The notes below the pieces were generated by a model. The model did not search any database, was not told where the DNA came from, and was given only the letters and a program-made list of their open reading frames with translations. DNA of 64,000 bases from NCBI GenBank assembly GCA_030432695.1, contig JAUILN010000007.1, positions 372,001 to 436,000 of the forward strand, written 5' to 3'. The position numbers and the translations under genes were made by a program. This DNA is from a bacterium. Its GTDB lineage: Bacteria; Planctomycetota; UBA1135; UBA2386. Shown here piece after piece: positions 33,368 to 40,072 of the stretch; within the stretch, counting starts at the first letter, position 1, and the number at the start of each line of letters is the position of its first letter.

Positions 33368-34213
33368 ATGAGCGTCCAGCTCCTGGCTGTGCTGGCCAAC
33401 GCGGGACTGATGGTGATGAAGTTCACCATCGGGCACTTCTCCCACAGTCGGGCCCTGGTCGCCGACGGGTTCAACTCGGCAGGTGACATCCTGGCCACCT
33501 TCGTGGCGTGGCTGGCGTTTCGCTACGCCCGCACGCCGCCCGACCAGAACCACCCGTTCGGCCACGGCAACGCCGAATCGCTGGCGGGTCTGCTGATTGG
33601 CGCGCTGCTGCTCGGCACCGGCGCGTTCATCTGCCTGGAGGGCCTGGACGCCTGGCTCGCCCAGCACAGCGACGCCCCGCAGGTCCCCGAACCGCCTGCT
33701 CTGGTCGCCGCCGGCATCACCATCGCGGTGAAGCTCGGCCTGCTGGTCCTGTCGCTACAGGTCGGCCGCCGCACCAACTCCCCGACCCTCCTGGCCTCGG
33801 CCCGCGACCACCAGGCCGACGTCGTGATCGGCGTCGTGGCACTGGTCGGCATCTTCCTGGCGCGCAACGGACTGCCCTGGATCGACGCCGCCAGCGGCAT
33901 CGCGATCGGCGTCTACGTGTTCTGGTTGGGATTCGCGCCGGTCCGCGACAACCTCGACGTGCTGATGCAGCGCGAGCCGCCGGAGATCGGAGACCGAGCC
34001 CGGCACGCCGCGCTGGAGGTTGACGGCGCAGTGGCGGTCCGGAGCGTCCGGGTGGCGCCGATCGGCGGCGAGTACCGGATCGAGCTCACCCTGCAGGTCG
34101 ACGGATCCCACACCGTCGCGCGGGGCCACGAACTCGCGCACGCGGCCGAGGACCGGATCCTGGCGACGATCGACCACGTGCAGGCCGTGGTCGTGCACGT
34201 CGAGCCGGCCTGA
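33368..34213 (+). CDS. Cation diffusion facilitator family metal transporter
   Basis: 281 aa from ATG 33368. Six membrane helices and a C-terminal cytoplasmic domain (about 210-281, 'LQVDGSHTVARGHELAHAAEDRI'), normal for CDF transporters. Motifs: 'ALVADGFNSAGD' in helix 2, 'HPFGHGNAE' between helices 2 and 3, and 'SARDHQADV' in helix 5. Helix 2 has Asn where many zinc transporters have His or Asp, so the metal (Zn, Fe, Mn or Co) is not clear. Exports divalent cations against protons. No metal regulator is adjacent. Confidence 0.9.
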   Translation: MSVQLLAVLANAGLMVMKFTIGHFSHSRALVADGFNSAGDILATFVAWLAFRYARTPPDQNHPFGHGNAESLAGLLIGALLLGTGAFICLEGLDAWLAQHSDAPQVPEPPALVAAGITIAVKLGLLVLSLQVGRRTNSPTLLASARDHQADVVIGVVALVGIFLARNGLPWIDAASGIAIGVYVFWLGFAPVRDNLDVLMQREPPEIGDRARHAALEVDGAVAVRSVRVAPIGGEYRIELTLQVDGSHTVARGHELAHAAEDRILATIDHVQAVVVHVEPA

Positions 34214-34242
34214 TCGCGAGCACGGCGGCCGGGCCGGCGCGA

Positions 34243-35514
34243 CTACCAGACCTCGATCAGCAGATCGGTCTGCGGCTGGTCGGGAACCACCACCAGTCGC
34301 ACGTCGCCCTCGACGTCTACGAAGCGCATGTCGCCGGGGTGGCGCCGGGCCGCCACCGCGGACAGCGACTTGCGCGCGACGCGGATCAACGCGTGCACGT
34401 GCACCGGCCCCGGTGGGACCTGTCGCAGGGTGAAGGCGCCGGTGGCGTCGGTCACCGCCACCTCCATGCCCTCCGGCCCGTGGTCGTGGTACACCCGGCA
34501 CTCGGCGACTCCCGCGCCCGTGTGGCCGTTGACGACCCGACCGGAGACGGGCACCGCCGCCACGACCTCCACATCCGCACGCAGCTCGCCGGCCACCACC
34601 TGCGTCCGCCGATGGGTGAGCCCCTCGGGCAGGCCGGCGACCAACAGCGGGATCTGACGCGGCGGCGGCGGCAGGTGGTCGATGGTGAAGCTGCCGTCTG
34701 CTGCGACCGCCGCGCCGACCCCGGGCACGTGGAAGGCGCGGATGGTCAGCCCGTCCCGAGGCACCTCCGCGGCGCCGACACCCAGGGTCACCCGGCCTTC
34801 CACCGGACGCGACAACTCCAGCTCGAGCGCCACCTCGCTGACCGGGTCGACGAAGGTATCGACCTCCGCGACCGCGTGACCGCTGGCGAACGCCCGGAAG
34901 CAGAGGGTCTTGATCGTGCCCCAGATCCGGTCGACGACCAACGTGCCGTCGTCTGCCGACACCGCATCGAACAACTCCACGCCGCGTGGACCACCACCGA
35001 GAACCTGGACCCGCGCACCACCAAGCGGCGCGTGTTCGGGGCCACCCGTCACCCGCACCCGGATCGGCAGCGGCGGGCCGATCTCGACGGTCGACCGCCG
35101 CTGCCCGGGCTCCGCGTAGCCGAAGCCGATCCCGAAGGTCGGGGTATCGATGCGGACGATGGTCGGACCGGGCAGGTCGGAGAGGACCAGGTCCGCCCCC
35201 GACACGCTCATCGGCTCGCCCCGCCGCGCCAGCGGCCACTTCGCGGACGGGCTGTCGTCGTAGTCGAAGAGTTCGACCGTCGCGCCCTCGAGCATCAGCT
35301 GGTTGCCGGCCGGATCGACGAAGGCCAGGGTGCTGAGTCCGCTGTCCCACCACTGATAGGCCTTCCACGCCAACAGACCGACGACCAGCAGGGGCAAGCC
35401 GTAGCGGATGGTGACCGGGACCTTGGAGCTGTTGTTCCGGCCGCGGTGCACACGGTCGCCAGGAGGACGGGGGCGACGCGGTCGCGGTGGGGTGGATTCG
35501 GTCGACTGGGTCAA
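34243..35514 (-). CDS. Membrane-anchored protein with carboxypeptidase-regulatory-like (beta-sandwich) domains
   Basis: 423 aa from TTG 35514. A Pro/Arg-rich cytoplasmic start (1-32) precedes one membrane helix (about 34-50, 'IRYGLPLLVVGLLAWKAY'). The outer region carries several transthyretin-like modules: 'LPIRVRVTGGPEHAPLGGARVQVL', 'VEGRVTLGVG', 'VPVSGRVVNGHTGAGVAECRVY' with 'TDATGAFTLRQVPPGP'. These CarboxypepD_reg-like folds usually mediate adhesion or binding. No catalytic part. Typical of planctomycete envelope proteins. It is divergent from rpiA; the gap contains a copy of the dispersed motif. Confidence 0.8.
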   Translation of the reverse strand: MTQSTESTPPRPRRPRPPGDRVHRGRNNSSKVPVTIRYGLPLLVVGLLAWKAYQWWDSGLSTLAFVDPAGNQLMLEGATVELFDYDDSPSAKWPLARRGEPMSVSGADLVLSDLPGPTIVRIDTPTFGIGFGYAEPGQRRSTVEIGPPLPIRVRVTGGPEHAPLGGARVQVLGGGPRGVELFDAVSADDGTLVVDRIWGTIKTLCFRAFASGHAVAEVDTFVDPVSEVALELELSRPVEGRVTLGVGAAEVPRDGLTIRAFHVPGVGAAVAADGSFTIDHLPPPPRQIPLLVAGLPEGLTHRRTQVVAGELRADVEVVAAVPVSGRVVNGHTGAGVAECRVYHDHGPEGMEVAVTDATGAFTLRQVPPGPVHVHALIRVARKSLSAVAARRHPGDMRFVDVEGDVRLVVVPDQPQTDLLIEVW

Positions 35515-35581
35515 GGCGGTGACTCTCTGCTCCGTGGTACGCGAGTGAAGATGGTAGAGCCTGGAGCGGACAGGCGCGGAC

Positions 35582-35601
35582 GGAATGGTCTCACGTGACC
35601 C
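35582..35601 (-). repeat. Single copy of the dispersed intergenic motif, upstream of rpiA
   Basis: GGAATGGTCTCACGTGACCC ends 25 bases before the rpiA start. It matches the right arms at 16543-16562 and 27778-27797 with few differences and keeps the GGTC-N6-GACC form. No left arm was found here. Its place between a divergent gene pair suits a regulatory site as well as a repeat remnant. Confidence 0.5.
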
Positions 35602-35626
35602 GCGATCCGCCTCCTACGATGCGGCG

Positions 35627-36319
35627 ATGGCGGATCCTCGAGGGGCTTCGAAGCGCGCGGCCGGTCACGCCGCCGCCGAACTGGTGCGTGACGGTCAACG
35701 GCTCGGACTCGGCACGGGTTCGACGGTCGAGTTCGTTCTGCAGCGTCTCGCCGAGCGTTGCGCCGAGGGCCTCGACGTGGCCGGAGTTCCGACCAGCGAG
35801 CAGACCGCGCGGCGCGCCCGCGAGCTGGGCATCCCGCTGTTGGAACTCGCCGAGGTCGACCGCCTCGATCTGGCCATCGACGGCGCCGACGAAGTCGATC
35901 CCGCCGGCAACCTGATCAAGGGTGGCGGTGGCGCGCTGACCCGCGAGAAGATCGTCGCCGCGGCCGCCGATCGCCTGGTCGTGGTGGCATCGCCCGAGAA
36001 GCTGGTCGATCGGCTCGGGGCGACCTTCCGCCTGCCCATCGAGGTGTTGGCGTTCGGACTGCGTCAGACCACCGCGCGGGTCGCCGGATGCGGCCTCGCA
36101 CCGGCGCTGCGCACGGGTCCGGATGGCGCGCCGTTCGTCACCGACGAGGGCAACCTGATCCTCGATTGCGAACTTGGGCCGATGGGTGACCTGGGCGCAC
36201 TGGACGCAGCGCTGCAGGCGATCCCCGGGGTGCTGGAGCACGGCCTGTTCCTCGGCATGGCCGGGCTCACCGTGGTCGGCGAGGCCGACGGATCGACCCG
36301 CACGATCCAGCATCGATAG
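35627..36319 (+). CDS. rpiA: Ribose-5-phosphate isomerase A
   Basis: 230 aa from ATG 35627, normal length. RpiA motifs are complete: 'GLGTGSTVEFVLQRL' for phosphate binding, 'VPTSEQTA', 'DLAIDGADEVDP' with the catalytic acids, 'LIKGGGGALTREKIVA' with the active lysine, and 'LGPMGDLGALDAALQAIPGVLEHGLF' near the end. It interconverts ribose-5-phosphate and ribulose-5-phosphate in the pentose phosphate pathway. Single gene. Confidence 0.95.
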   Translation: MADPRGASKRAAGHAAAELVRDGQRLGLGTGSTVEFVLQRLAERCAEGLDVAGVPTSEQTARRARELGIPLLELAEVDRLDLAIDGADEVDPAGNLIKGGGGALTREKIVAAAADRLVVVASPEKLVDRLGATFRLPIEVLAFGLRQTTARVAGCGLAPALRTGPDGAPFVTDEGNLILDCELGPMGDLGALDAALQAIPGVLEHGLFLGMAGLTVVGEADGSTRTIQHR

Positions 36320-36631
36320 ATCTGCGCGGCAATCGCTGCAACCAGGCGAGCCGCCCCGGTGCGCATCGGCGTAGGGGTGCGCGTCGCGCGGGCAGCTCGA
36401 GACTCTGCAACCATGTGAGACGCCAGGCCGCGGGCTCCAAGGAGCAGGCAGCCAGGTCATCCCCCGACGTCACTCCGGTGACGTGCCGCGTGCGCGACGC
36501 CTGCCACGTCCTCCCCGACGGGCACTTTCCACCGCGCGGCGCGGGCCTCGGTCCGCGCCGCGGTTTCCTTCCCCGCTTGCTGGACGTTGCGGGGTCGGAG
36601 GGCGCGGGGTCGGAGGGCGCGGGGTCGATGG
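36320..36631. other. Intergenic region, 312 bases
   Basis: Convergent region between rpiA and the NUDIX gene. Its right end holds the 15-bp tandem repeat at 36586-36630. I see no gene or clear terminator in the remainder. Confidence 0.5.
36586..36630 (-). repeat. 15-bp tandem repeat directly after the NUDIX stop codon
   Basis: Three head-to-tail copies (36586-36600, 36601-36615, 36616-36630) of a 15-base unit close to GGCGCGGGGTCGGAG; the outer copies are imperfect. On the coding strand of the NUDIX gene it follows the TAA (36634-36632) at once. Similar short arrays follow the gyrA-yqeY operon and dnaA. Confidence 0.75.
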
Positions 36632-37231
36632 TTACGGAGTTCGCTCGCGATGCAGCCGCAGCAGGTAGAGCGCGTCGAGCACCAGCGCGTGGTCGATCTC
36701 GCCGCGCAGGACCCGAGCCTCGACCTCGGCGAGCGGCAGACTCAGCACCTGCAGGTCCTCGCCCGGATCCTGCTGGAGGTCACCGACCCTGCGACAGCCT
36801 TCGAACAGGAAGGTCGTGCAGCGGTTGGTGAACAGGGCCGGGTTGGGGCGCACCGCGCCGAGGCGGATCGGCGGTCGGTCGGAGACGTGGCCGGTCTCCT
36901 CCCGCAGCTCGCGGATCGCGGCGGCCTCGGCATCCTCCCCGGGATCGACGCAGCCGCCGGGGATCTCGACGGTGAACTCCTCGGTGCCGTGCCGATACTG
37001 GCGCACCAGCAGGAGTTCGTCGGTGTCGGCGGTCAACGCGACGAGGTTGACCCAGTCGAGCGTGTCGAGGACGAAGAAGCCGTGGCGGACGCCGGTGCGC
37101 GGCGAGCGGCGCCAGATGCGCTGCACGTCGAAGACCTTGAAGCGGGTCAGCCGCTCGCGCTCCTCTTCGGGCCAGCGCTCGAGGCGACCGTCGACGGAGC
37201 CACCGCTCGGATCGTCGTCGGGTCGCGTCAC
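36632..37231 (-). CDS. NUDIX hydrolase, probably ADP-ribose pyrophosphatase type
   Basis: 199 aa from GTG 37231, which overlaps the stop of the upstream gene (GTGA). The NUDIX box is intact: G-x5-E-x7-REETG seen as 'GCVDPGEDAEAAAIREL' followed by 'REETGHV'. The frame around it ('VRQYRHGTEEFTVEIPGG') is that of the ADP-ribose/ADP-sugar pyrophosphatase group, and the N-terminal strand domain ('FKVFDVQRIWRRSPRTG') fits too. It cleaves nucleoside diphosphate compounds. Last gene of a run with the phosphoesterase-like and DUF4920 lipoproteins. Confidence 0.9.
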   Translation of the reverse strand: MTRPDDDPSGGSVDGRLERWPEEERERLTRFKVFDVQRIWRRSPRTGVRHGFFVLDTLDWVNLVALTADTDELLLVRQYRHGTEEFTVEIPGGCVDPGEDAEAAAIRELREETGHVSDRPPIRLGAVRPNPALFTNRCTTFLFEGCRRVGDLQQDPGEDLQVLSLPLAEVEARVLRGEIDHALVLDALYLLRLHRERTP

Positions 37232-38523
37232 TTCGTGATCCGATGGGCGAACAGCGGCTCGCCGTCGACGTCGCGGACCACCACCTGCAAGGCCTCGCCA
37301 TCGAAGCGCGCGGTGACGAAACCACCGCCGGTCGCGGCGAACAGCGTGTCGTCGTCGAAGGTCACCGACTCGGCGAGTTCCGGACCGCCACCCGCGCCGG
37401 TCACCACGTGGGTGACGCCGCCCTTGGCCTCGAGAACCGCCTGGTAGCGGCCGCTGCCGGCGAGGTACAGCGAAGCGCCGTGGTCGCTCAGGAACGGCTC
37501 GATCTGCTGGCGCAGACGCGCCTGCTCGGCGACCTCCTCGGCCGATCCGCCGCCGTACATCGGGTGGTGGCCGAAGACGATCTTCCAGTCGGCGTCGCTC
37601 GCCGACAGGTTCTGTACCACCGATGAGCGAGCACGGCGAGTCAGCGGGTTGCGCACATCGCCGAGGCACGAGGTCGTATCGATCGCCACGAAGGCGAGGC
37701 GCACGCCGTGGTTCTCGACTTCGAAGGTGTGGCTGAGTGCCGGCGCGGAGAACCGACGATGCAGCGACTCGAAGGCCGCCAACGCCTCGACGTTGCCGAG
37801 GTGCTCGCGGTCGCCGAAGCAGAAGTGGAACGGCACGTCGAGCGCAGGCGCGTCGTAGACCGACTCGAAGCAGCGCTCGAACACCGGGTCGGTGCCGGAC
37901 TGCGCCCCGCGGGGCGTGAACAGATCGCCGAGCACCAACACGAAGTCGAGCGGACCCTGTGGAGCCACCCGAGCCAGCGAATCGGCGACGCGGTGCTGGC
38001 CGGGAAGTCCGGTGCCGGCACTGCCGAGCGCGGCGAAGAACAGGTCCTCGGAGTCGGGGCCCGGCAGGTCGGTCGGGGCATCGATCGGCTCGGCTGGTCC
38101 GCCCTGGACCACCGCGGCCTCCATGGGACGCAGCGCGGGTGTCTCGTCGATCCGGACCTCGGACGAGCCGTCGCGCGTGAGCACCATCGCCACCCGCTCG
38201 GGCGCGCAGACCTCGACCACCAGCTTGCCGGTGGTCATGGCCGTGAAGCCGGCATCGGAAACGGAGCCGAAGCGGACCCCGGACTGGTCGGCCGCTGCCG
38301 GGTACTCGCCGGGTGCGGGCAAGGCGAGGGCGGGGAAGTGCACCTCGACGTCGTCGAAGCGGACGACGCCCATCGGGTCGAGCACGACCCTGGCGGTCGA
38401 CGAACCCTCGGAGCTGCGCTCCTCACAGGAGGCGAGGAGCGCCACTGCTACGAGAGCAAGGGTCCGGCAGGCAGGCACGGTACCGCCGTTCGTCTTTCCC
38501 GACATGCGGACCATGTTCGTCAC
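37228..38523 (-). CDS. Metallophosphoesterase-like lipoprotein with altered metal ligands
   Basis: Up to 431 aa from GTG 38523, overlapping the DUF4920 stop; ATG 38514 or 38505 are possible later starts. A lipoprotein signal ends in 'LVAVALLASC'. Residues about 155-420 follow the purple/tartrate-resistant acid phosphatase outline: 'FVLVLGDLFTPRG', 'FHFCFGDREH', 'AFVAIDTTS' and 'IVFGHHPMYGGG'. The first motif (D-x-G/H expected) reads 'ALGSAGTG', the GNH motif reads 'GDREH', and the last GHxH reads 'GSGR'. With several ligands changed it may be inactive. Envelope-located. The gene is translationally coupled on both sides. Confidence 0.78.
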   Translation of the reverse strand: MTNMVRMSGKTNGGTVPACRTLALVAVALLASCEERSSEGSSTARVVLDPMGVVRFDDVEVHFPALALPAPGEYPAAADQSGVRFGSVSDAGFTAMTTGKLVVEVCAPERVAMVLTRDGSSEVRIDETPALRPMEAAVVQGGPAEPIDAPTDLPGPDSEDLFFAALGSAGTGLPGQHRVADSLARVAPQGPLDFVLVLGDLFTPRGAQSGTDPVFERCFESVYDAPALDVPFHFCFGDREHLGNVEALAAFESLHRRFSAPALSHTFEVENHGVRLAFVAIDTTSCLGDVRNPLTRRARSSVVQNLSASDADWKIVFGHHPMYGGGSAEEVAEQARLRQQIEPFLSDHGASLYLAGSGRYQAVLEAKGGVTHVVTGAGGGPELAESVTFDDDTLFAATGGGFVTARFDGEALQVVVRDVDGEPLFAHRITK

Positions 38524-39152
38524 TTCGCCAGCGCCACGCCGTGCGCGGTGAACTTGGCCTCGACGATCGGCTCGGTGATCAGCGCGGCCTCGTCGTGCTT
38601 GCCGTCGTCCTCGAGCAGGTGCTTACGCATCTCGACGGAGGTCTCGTCGACACGGGCAACGCCCTCCAGCACCACTTCCTTGCCCGCACAGTCCTTGGGC
38701 AGGAAGAAGGCGTAGTCCTTGAAGCCCACGAGGAGGTTCTGCTCCTCGCCGCCGACCCGAATCCAACAGCCCTTGGCCTGGCACACCGAGACGACCTCGC
38801 CGCGGATCCGCACCGGTTCTCCGACGTAGTCGGCGGGCGTCGCCAGCAGATCGGCCACCGCTACCGCGTCGCCCTCGTGCACGCCGGTGCCGAAGTGGGC
38901 CCAGGCGGCTTCGTCGAGGCGGCTGCCCTCGAACAAGGCGCCGGTCTTCTCGCTACCCTCCTCGGAAGCAGCGTCGGCTTCGTGCGAGTGGTCCGCGTCG
39001 CCGTCGGCGTGGCTGTGGCCGTGTTCGACAGCGTCCTGGGCAGGCGCATCGGCCTCGGGCGCAGGTTCTTCGTTGCCGGTGCCGCAGGCGGAGAGTCCGA
39101 AAGCGATCAGGGAGGAAAGCAGCAGACGGGCTGCGATGGGGAGGCTCTTCAT
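38520..39152 (-). CDS. His-rich DUF4920 lipoprotein
   Basis: 210 aa from ATG 39152. Lipoprotein signal 'SSLIAFGLSAC', then a low-complexity linker rich in Glu, Ala, Asp and His ('HGHSHADGDADHSHEAD') that probably binds metal ions. Residues about 85-205 form the DUF4920 domain ('EPVRIRGEVVSVCQAKGCWIR', 'LVGFKDYAFFLPKDCAGKEVVLEG'), an OB-like fold with a conserved C-x3-GCW. Function of DUF4920 is unknown; exported metal or redox roles have been suggested from context. It overlaps the phosphoesterase-like gene by 4 bases and follows a small His-rich lipoprotein gene. Confidence 0.82.
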   Translation of the reverse strand: MKSLPIAARLLLSSLIAFGLSACGTGNEEPAPEADAPAQDAVEHGHSHADGDADHSHEADAASEEGSEKTGALFEGSRLDEAAWAHFGTGVHEGDAVAVADLLATPADYVGEPVRIRGEVVSVCQAKGCWIRVGGEEQNLLVGFKDYAFFLPKDCAGKEVVLEGVARVDETSVEMRKHLLEDDGKHDEAALITEPIVEAKFTAHGVALAK

Positions 39153-39183
39153 GGCTTCGATCTTCTCTGCATGGCGGATGGAA

Positions 39184-39220
39184 TCGGATCCCCGCGCGAC
39201 CGGGTCACGCGGGGATCCGA
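39184..39220 (-). terminator. 13-bp perfect hairpin between two His-rich lipoprotein genes
   Basis: TCGGATCCCCGCG (39184-39196) pairs perfectly with CGCGGGGATCCGA (39208-39220) over an 11-base loop that contains GGGTCA. It lies 10 bases after the small lipoprotein gene and 31 bases before the DUF4920 start on the same strand. No T-run. It may be a partial terminator, an attenuator or an mRNA-protecting hairpin that makes the two genes unequal in expression. Confidence 0.6.
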
Positions 39221-39229
39221 GGCCGTCAC

Positions 39230-39427
39230 TCACTTGTTCTCGCCACCGTCCTCGTGGGCGTGGTCGGTATCGCCATCCTCGTGGACGTGATCCGCTTCGC
39301 CGCCCTCCTGGCCGGCGCCGGCGCCGGCGCCCGGATCCTCTTGGACCTCCGAGGTGCAGGCGGCCAGGCCGAGACCGAGGACCAGCAGACAGAAAAGGCG
39401 GGTGAGGGACTTGGTGGTAGCGTTCAT
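39230..39427 (-). CDS. Small His/Asp-rich lipoprotein
   Basis: 65 aa from ATG 39427, preferred because GGAGGAG lies 6 bases upstream; the ATG two codons earlier has no such site. Lipoprotein signal 'LFCLLVLGLGLAAC'. The mature part is only about 40 residues: a Gly/Ala/Glu stretch, then 'HVHEDGDTDHAHEDGG', a repeat likely to bind Zn, Cu or Ni. Its tail resembles the linker of the DUF4920 lipoprotein that follows. Probably an envelope metal buffer; this is inferred from composition. Confidence 0.75.
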   Translation of the reverse strand: MNATTKSLTRLFCLLVLGLGLAACTSEVQEDPGAGAGAGQEGGEADHVHEDGDTDHAHEDGGENK

Positions 39428-39563
39428 GGGCATCTCCTCCGAGGGGTTCGGGTGATCTGAAGACGCGGTCGTGGAGACCGCAGGGGGCTCCCGACTCTAC
39501 CGGATCCATGGCCGACAGCGGGAGCGGCAGACCTGCGGGGCGCGAACCCGCCAGGCTCGATGA

Positions 39564-39619
39564 GGCCAGGTCGATCAGGCCGAGTCGATCAGGCCAGGTC
39601 GATCAGGCCAGGTCGATCA
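39564..39619 (-). repeat. 14-bp tandem repeat at the 3' end of the gyrA-yqeY operon
   Basis: Four head-to-tail copies of GGCCAGGTCGATCA (39564-39577, 39578-39591, 39592-39605, 39606-39619); the second differs at three bases. The last copy contains the yqeY stop codon (39617-39619). Read on the minus strand, each copy offers TGA again. Similar arrays lie after dnaA and the NUDIX gene. Confidence 0.8.
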
Positions 39620-40072
39620 GGAAGGGTCCTGCAACTGCTTCAGCGCGGCCTGCACGTCACGCCCCTCGGCCAGCCCCTTGTGACGTGCCATCCACTCCTT
39701 CATGAAGCGGCCGGTGTCGGACGGCCCGGAGTAGCCGACGTCGGCGGCGACCTCGCGGACCTTGGCGAGCAGTTCGTCGCCCTGCAGGAGCTGCGGCAGA
39801 TAGCCCTCGATCACCACGATCTCGGCCTCCTCCTGCACCGCGATCTCCTCGCGACCCACCTGGCGGGCCTGCTCGATCGCGTCGCGGCGCTTCTTGACCT
39901 CCTTGCGGAGGATCTCCTGCTCGGCCGCCTCCGACATCTCGTCGGAGGCACCCTGCATCTGGGCGTCCTTGAGGGCGGCGATCATCAGCCGGATCACGCC
40001 GAGGCGCTGCTTCTCTCCGGCCTTCATCGCCGTCTTCATGTCGGCGGTCAGTCTCGTCTGCAGCGGGTTCAA
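39617..40072 (-). CDS. yqeY: GatB/YqeY-domain protein
   Basis: 151 aa from TTG 40072, overlapping the gyrA stop (TTGA). The start matches the family's usual N-terminus ('LQTRLTADMKTAMKAGEKQRLGVIRLMIAAL'-type, residues 4-34). The rest is helical with 'EEAEIVVIEGYLPQLL' and 'GRFMKEWMARHKGLAEG', as in YqeY. The domain is related to the tail of the GatB amidotransferase subunit and binds tRNA in that protein; the role of free YqeY is not settled. Co-translated with gyrA. Confidence 0.9.
   Translation of the reverse strand: MNPLQTRLTADMKTAMKAGEKQRLGVIRLMIAALKDAQMQGASDEMSEAAEQEILRKEVKKRRDAIEQARQVGREEIAVQEEAEIVVIEGYLPQLLQGDELLAKVREVAADVGYSGPSDTGRFMKEWMARHKGLAEGRDVQAALKQLQDPS

Noticed and set aside
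33368..34213. CDF transporter as part of the His-rich lipoprotein metal system
   Set aside because: It is over 4 kb away on the opposite strand with unrelated genes between; no sequence evidence links them.
39564..39619. Possible CRISPR or attachment site
   Set aside because: 14-bp units without spacers and no integrase nearby; a simple tandem array.
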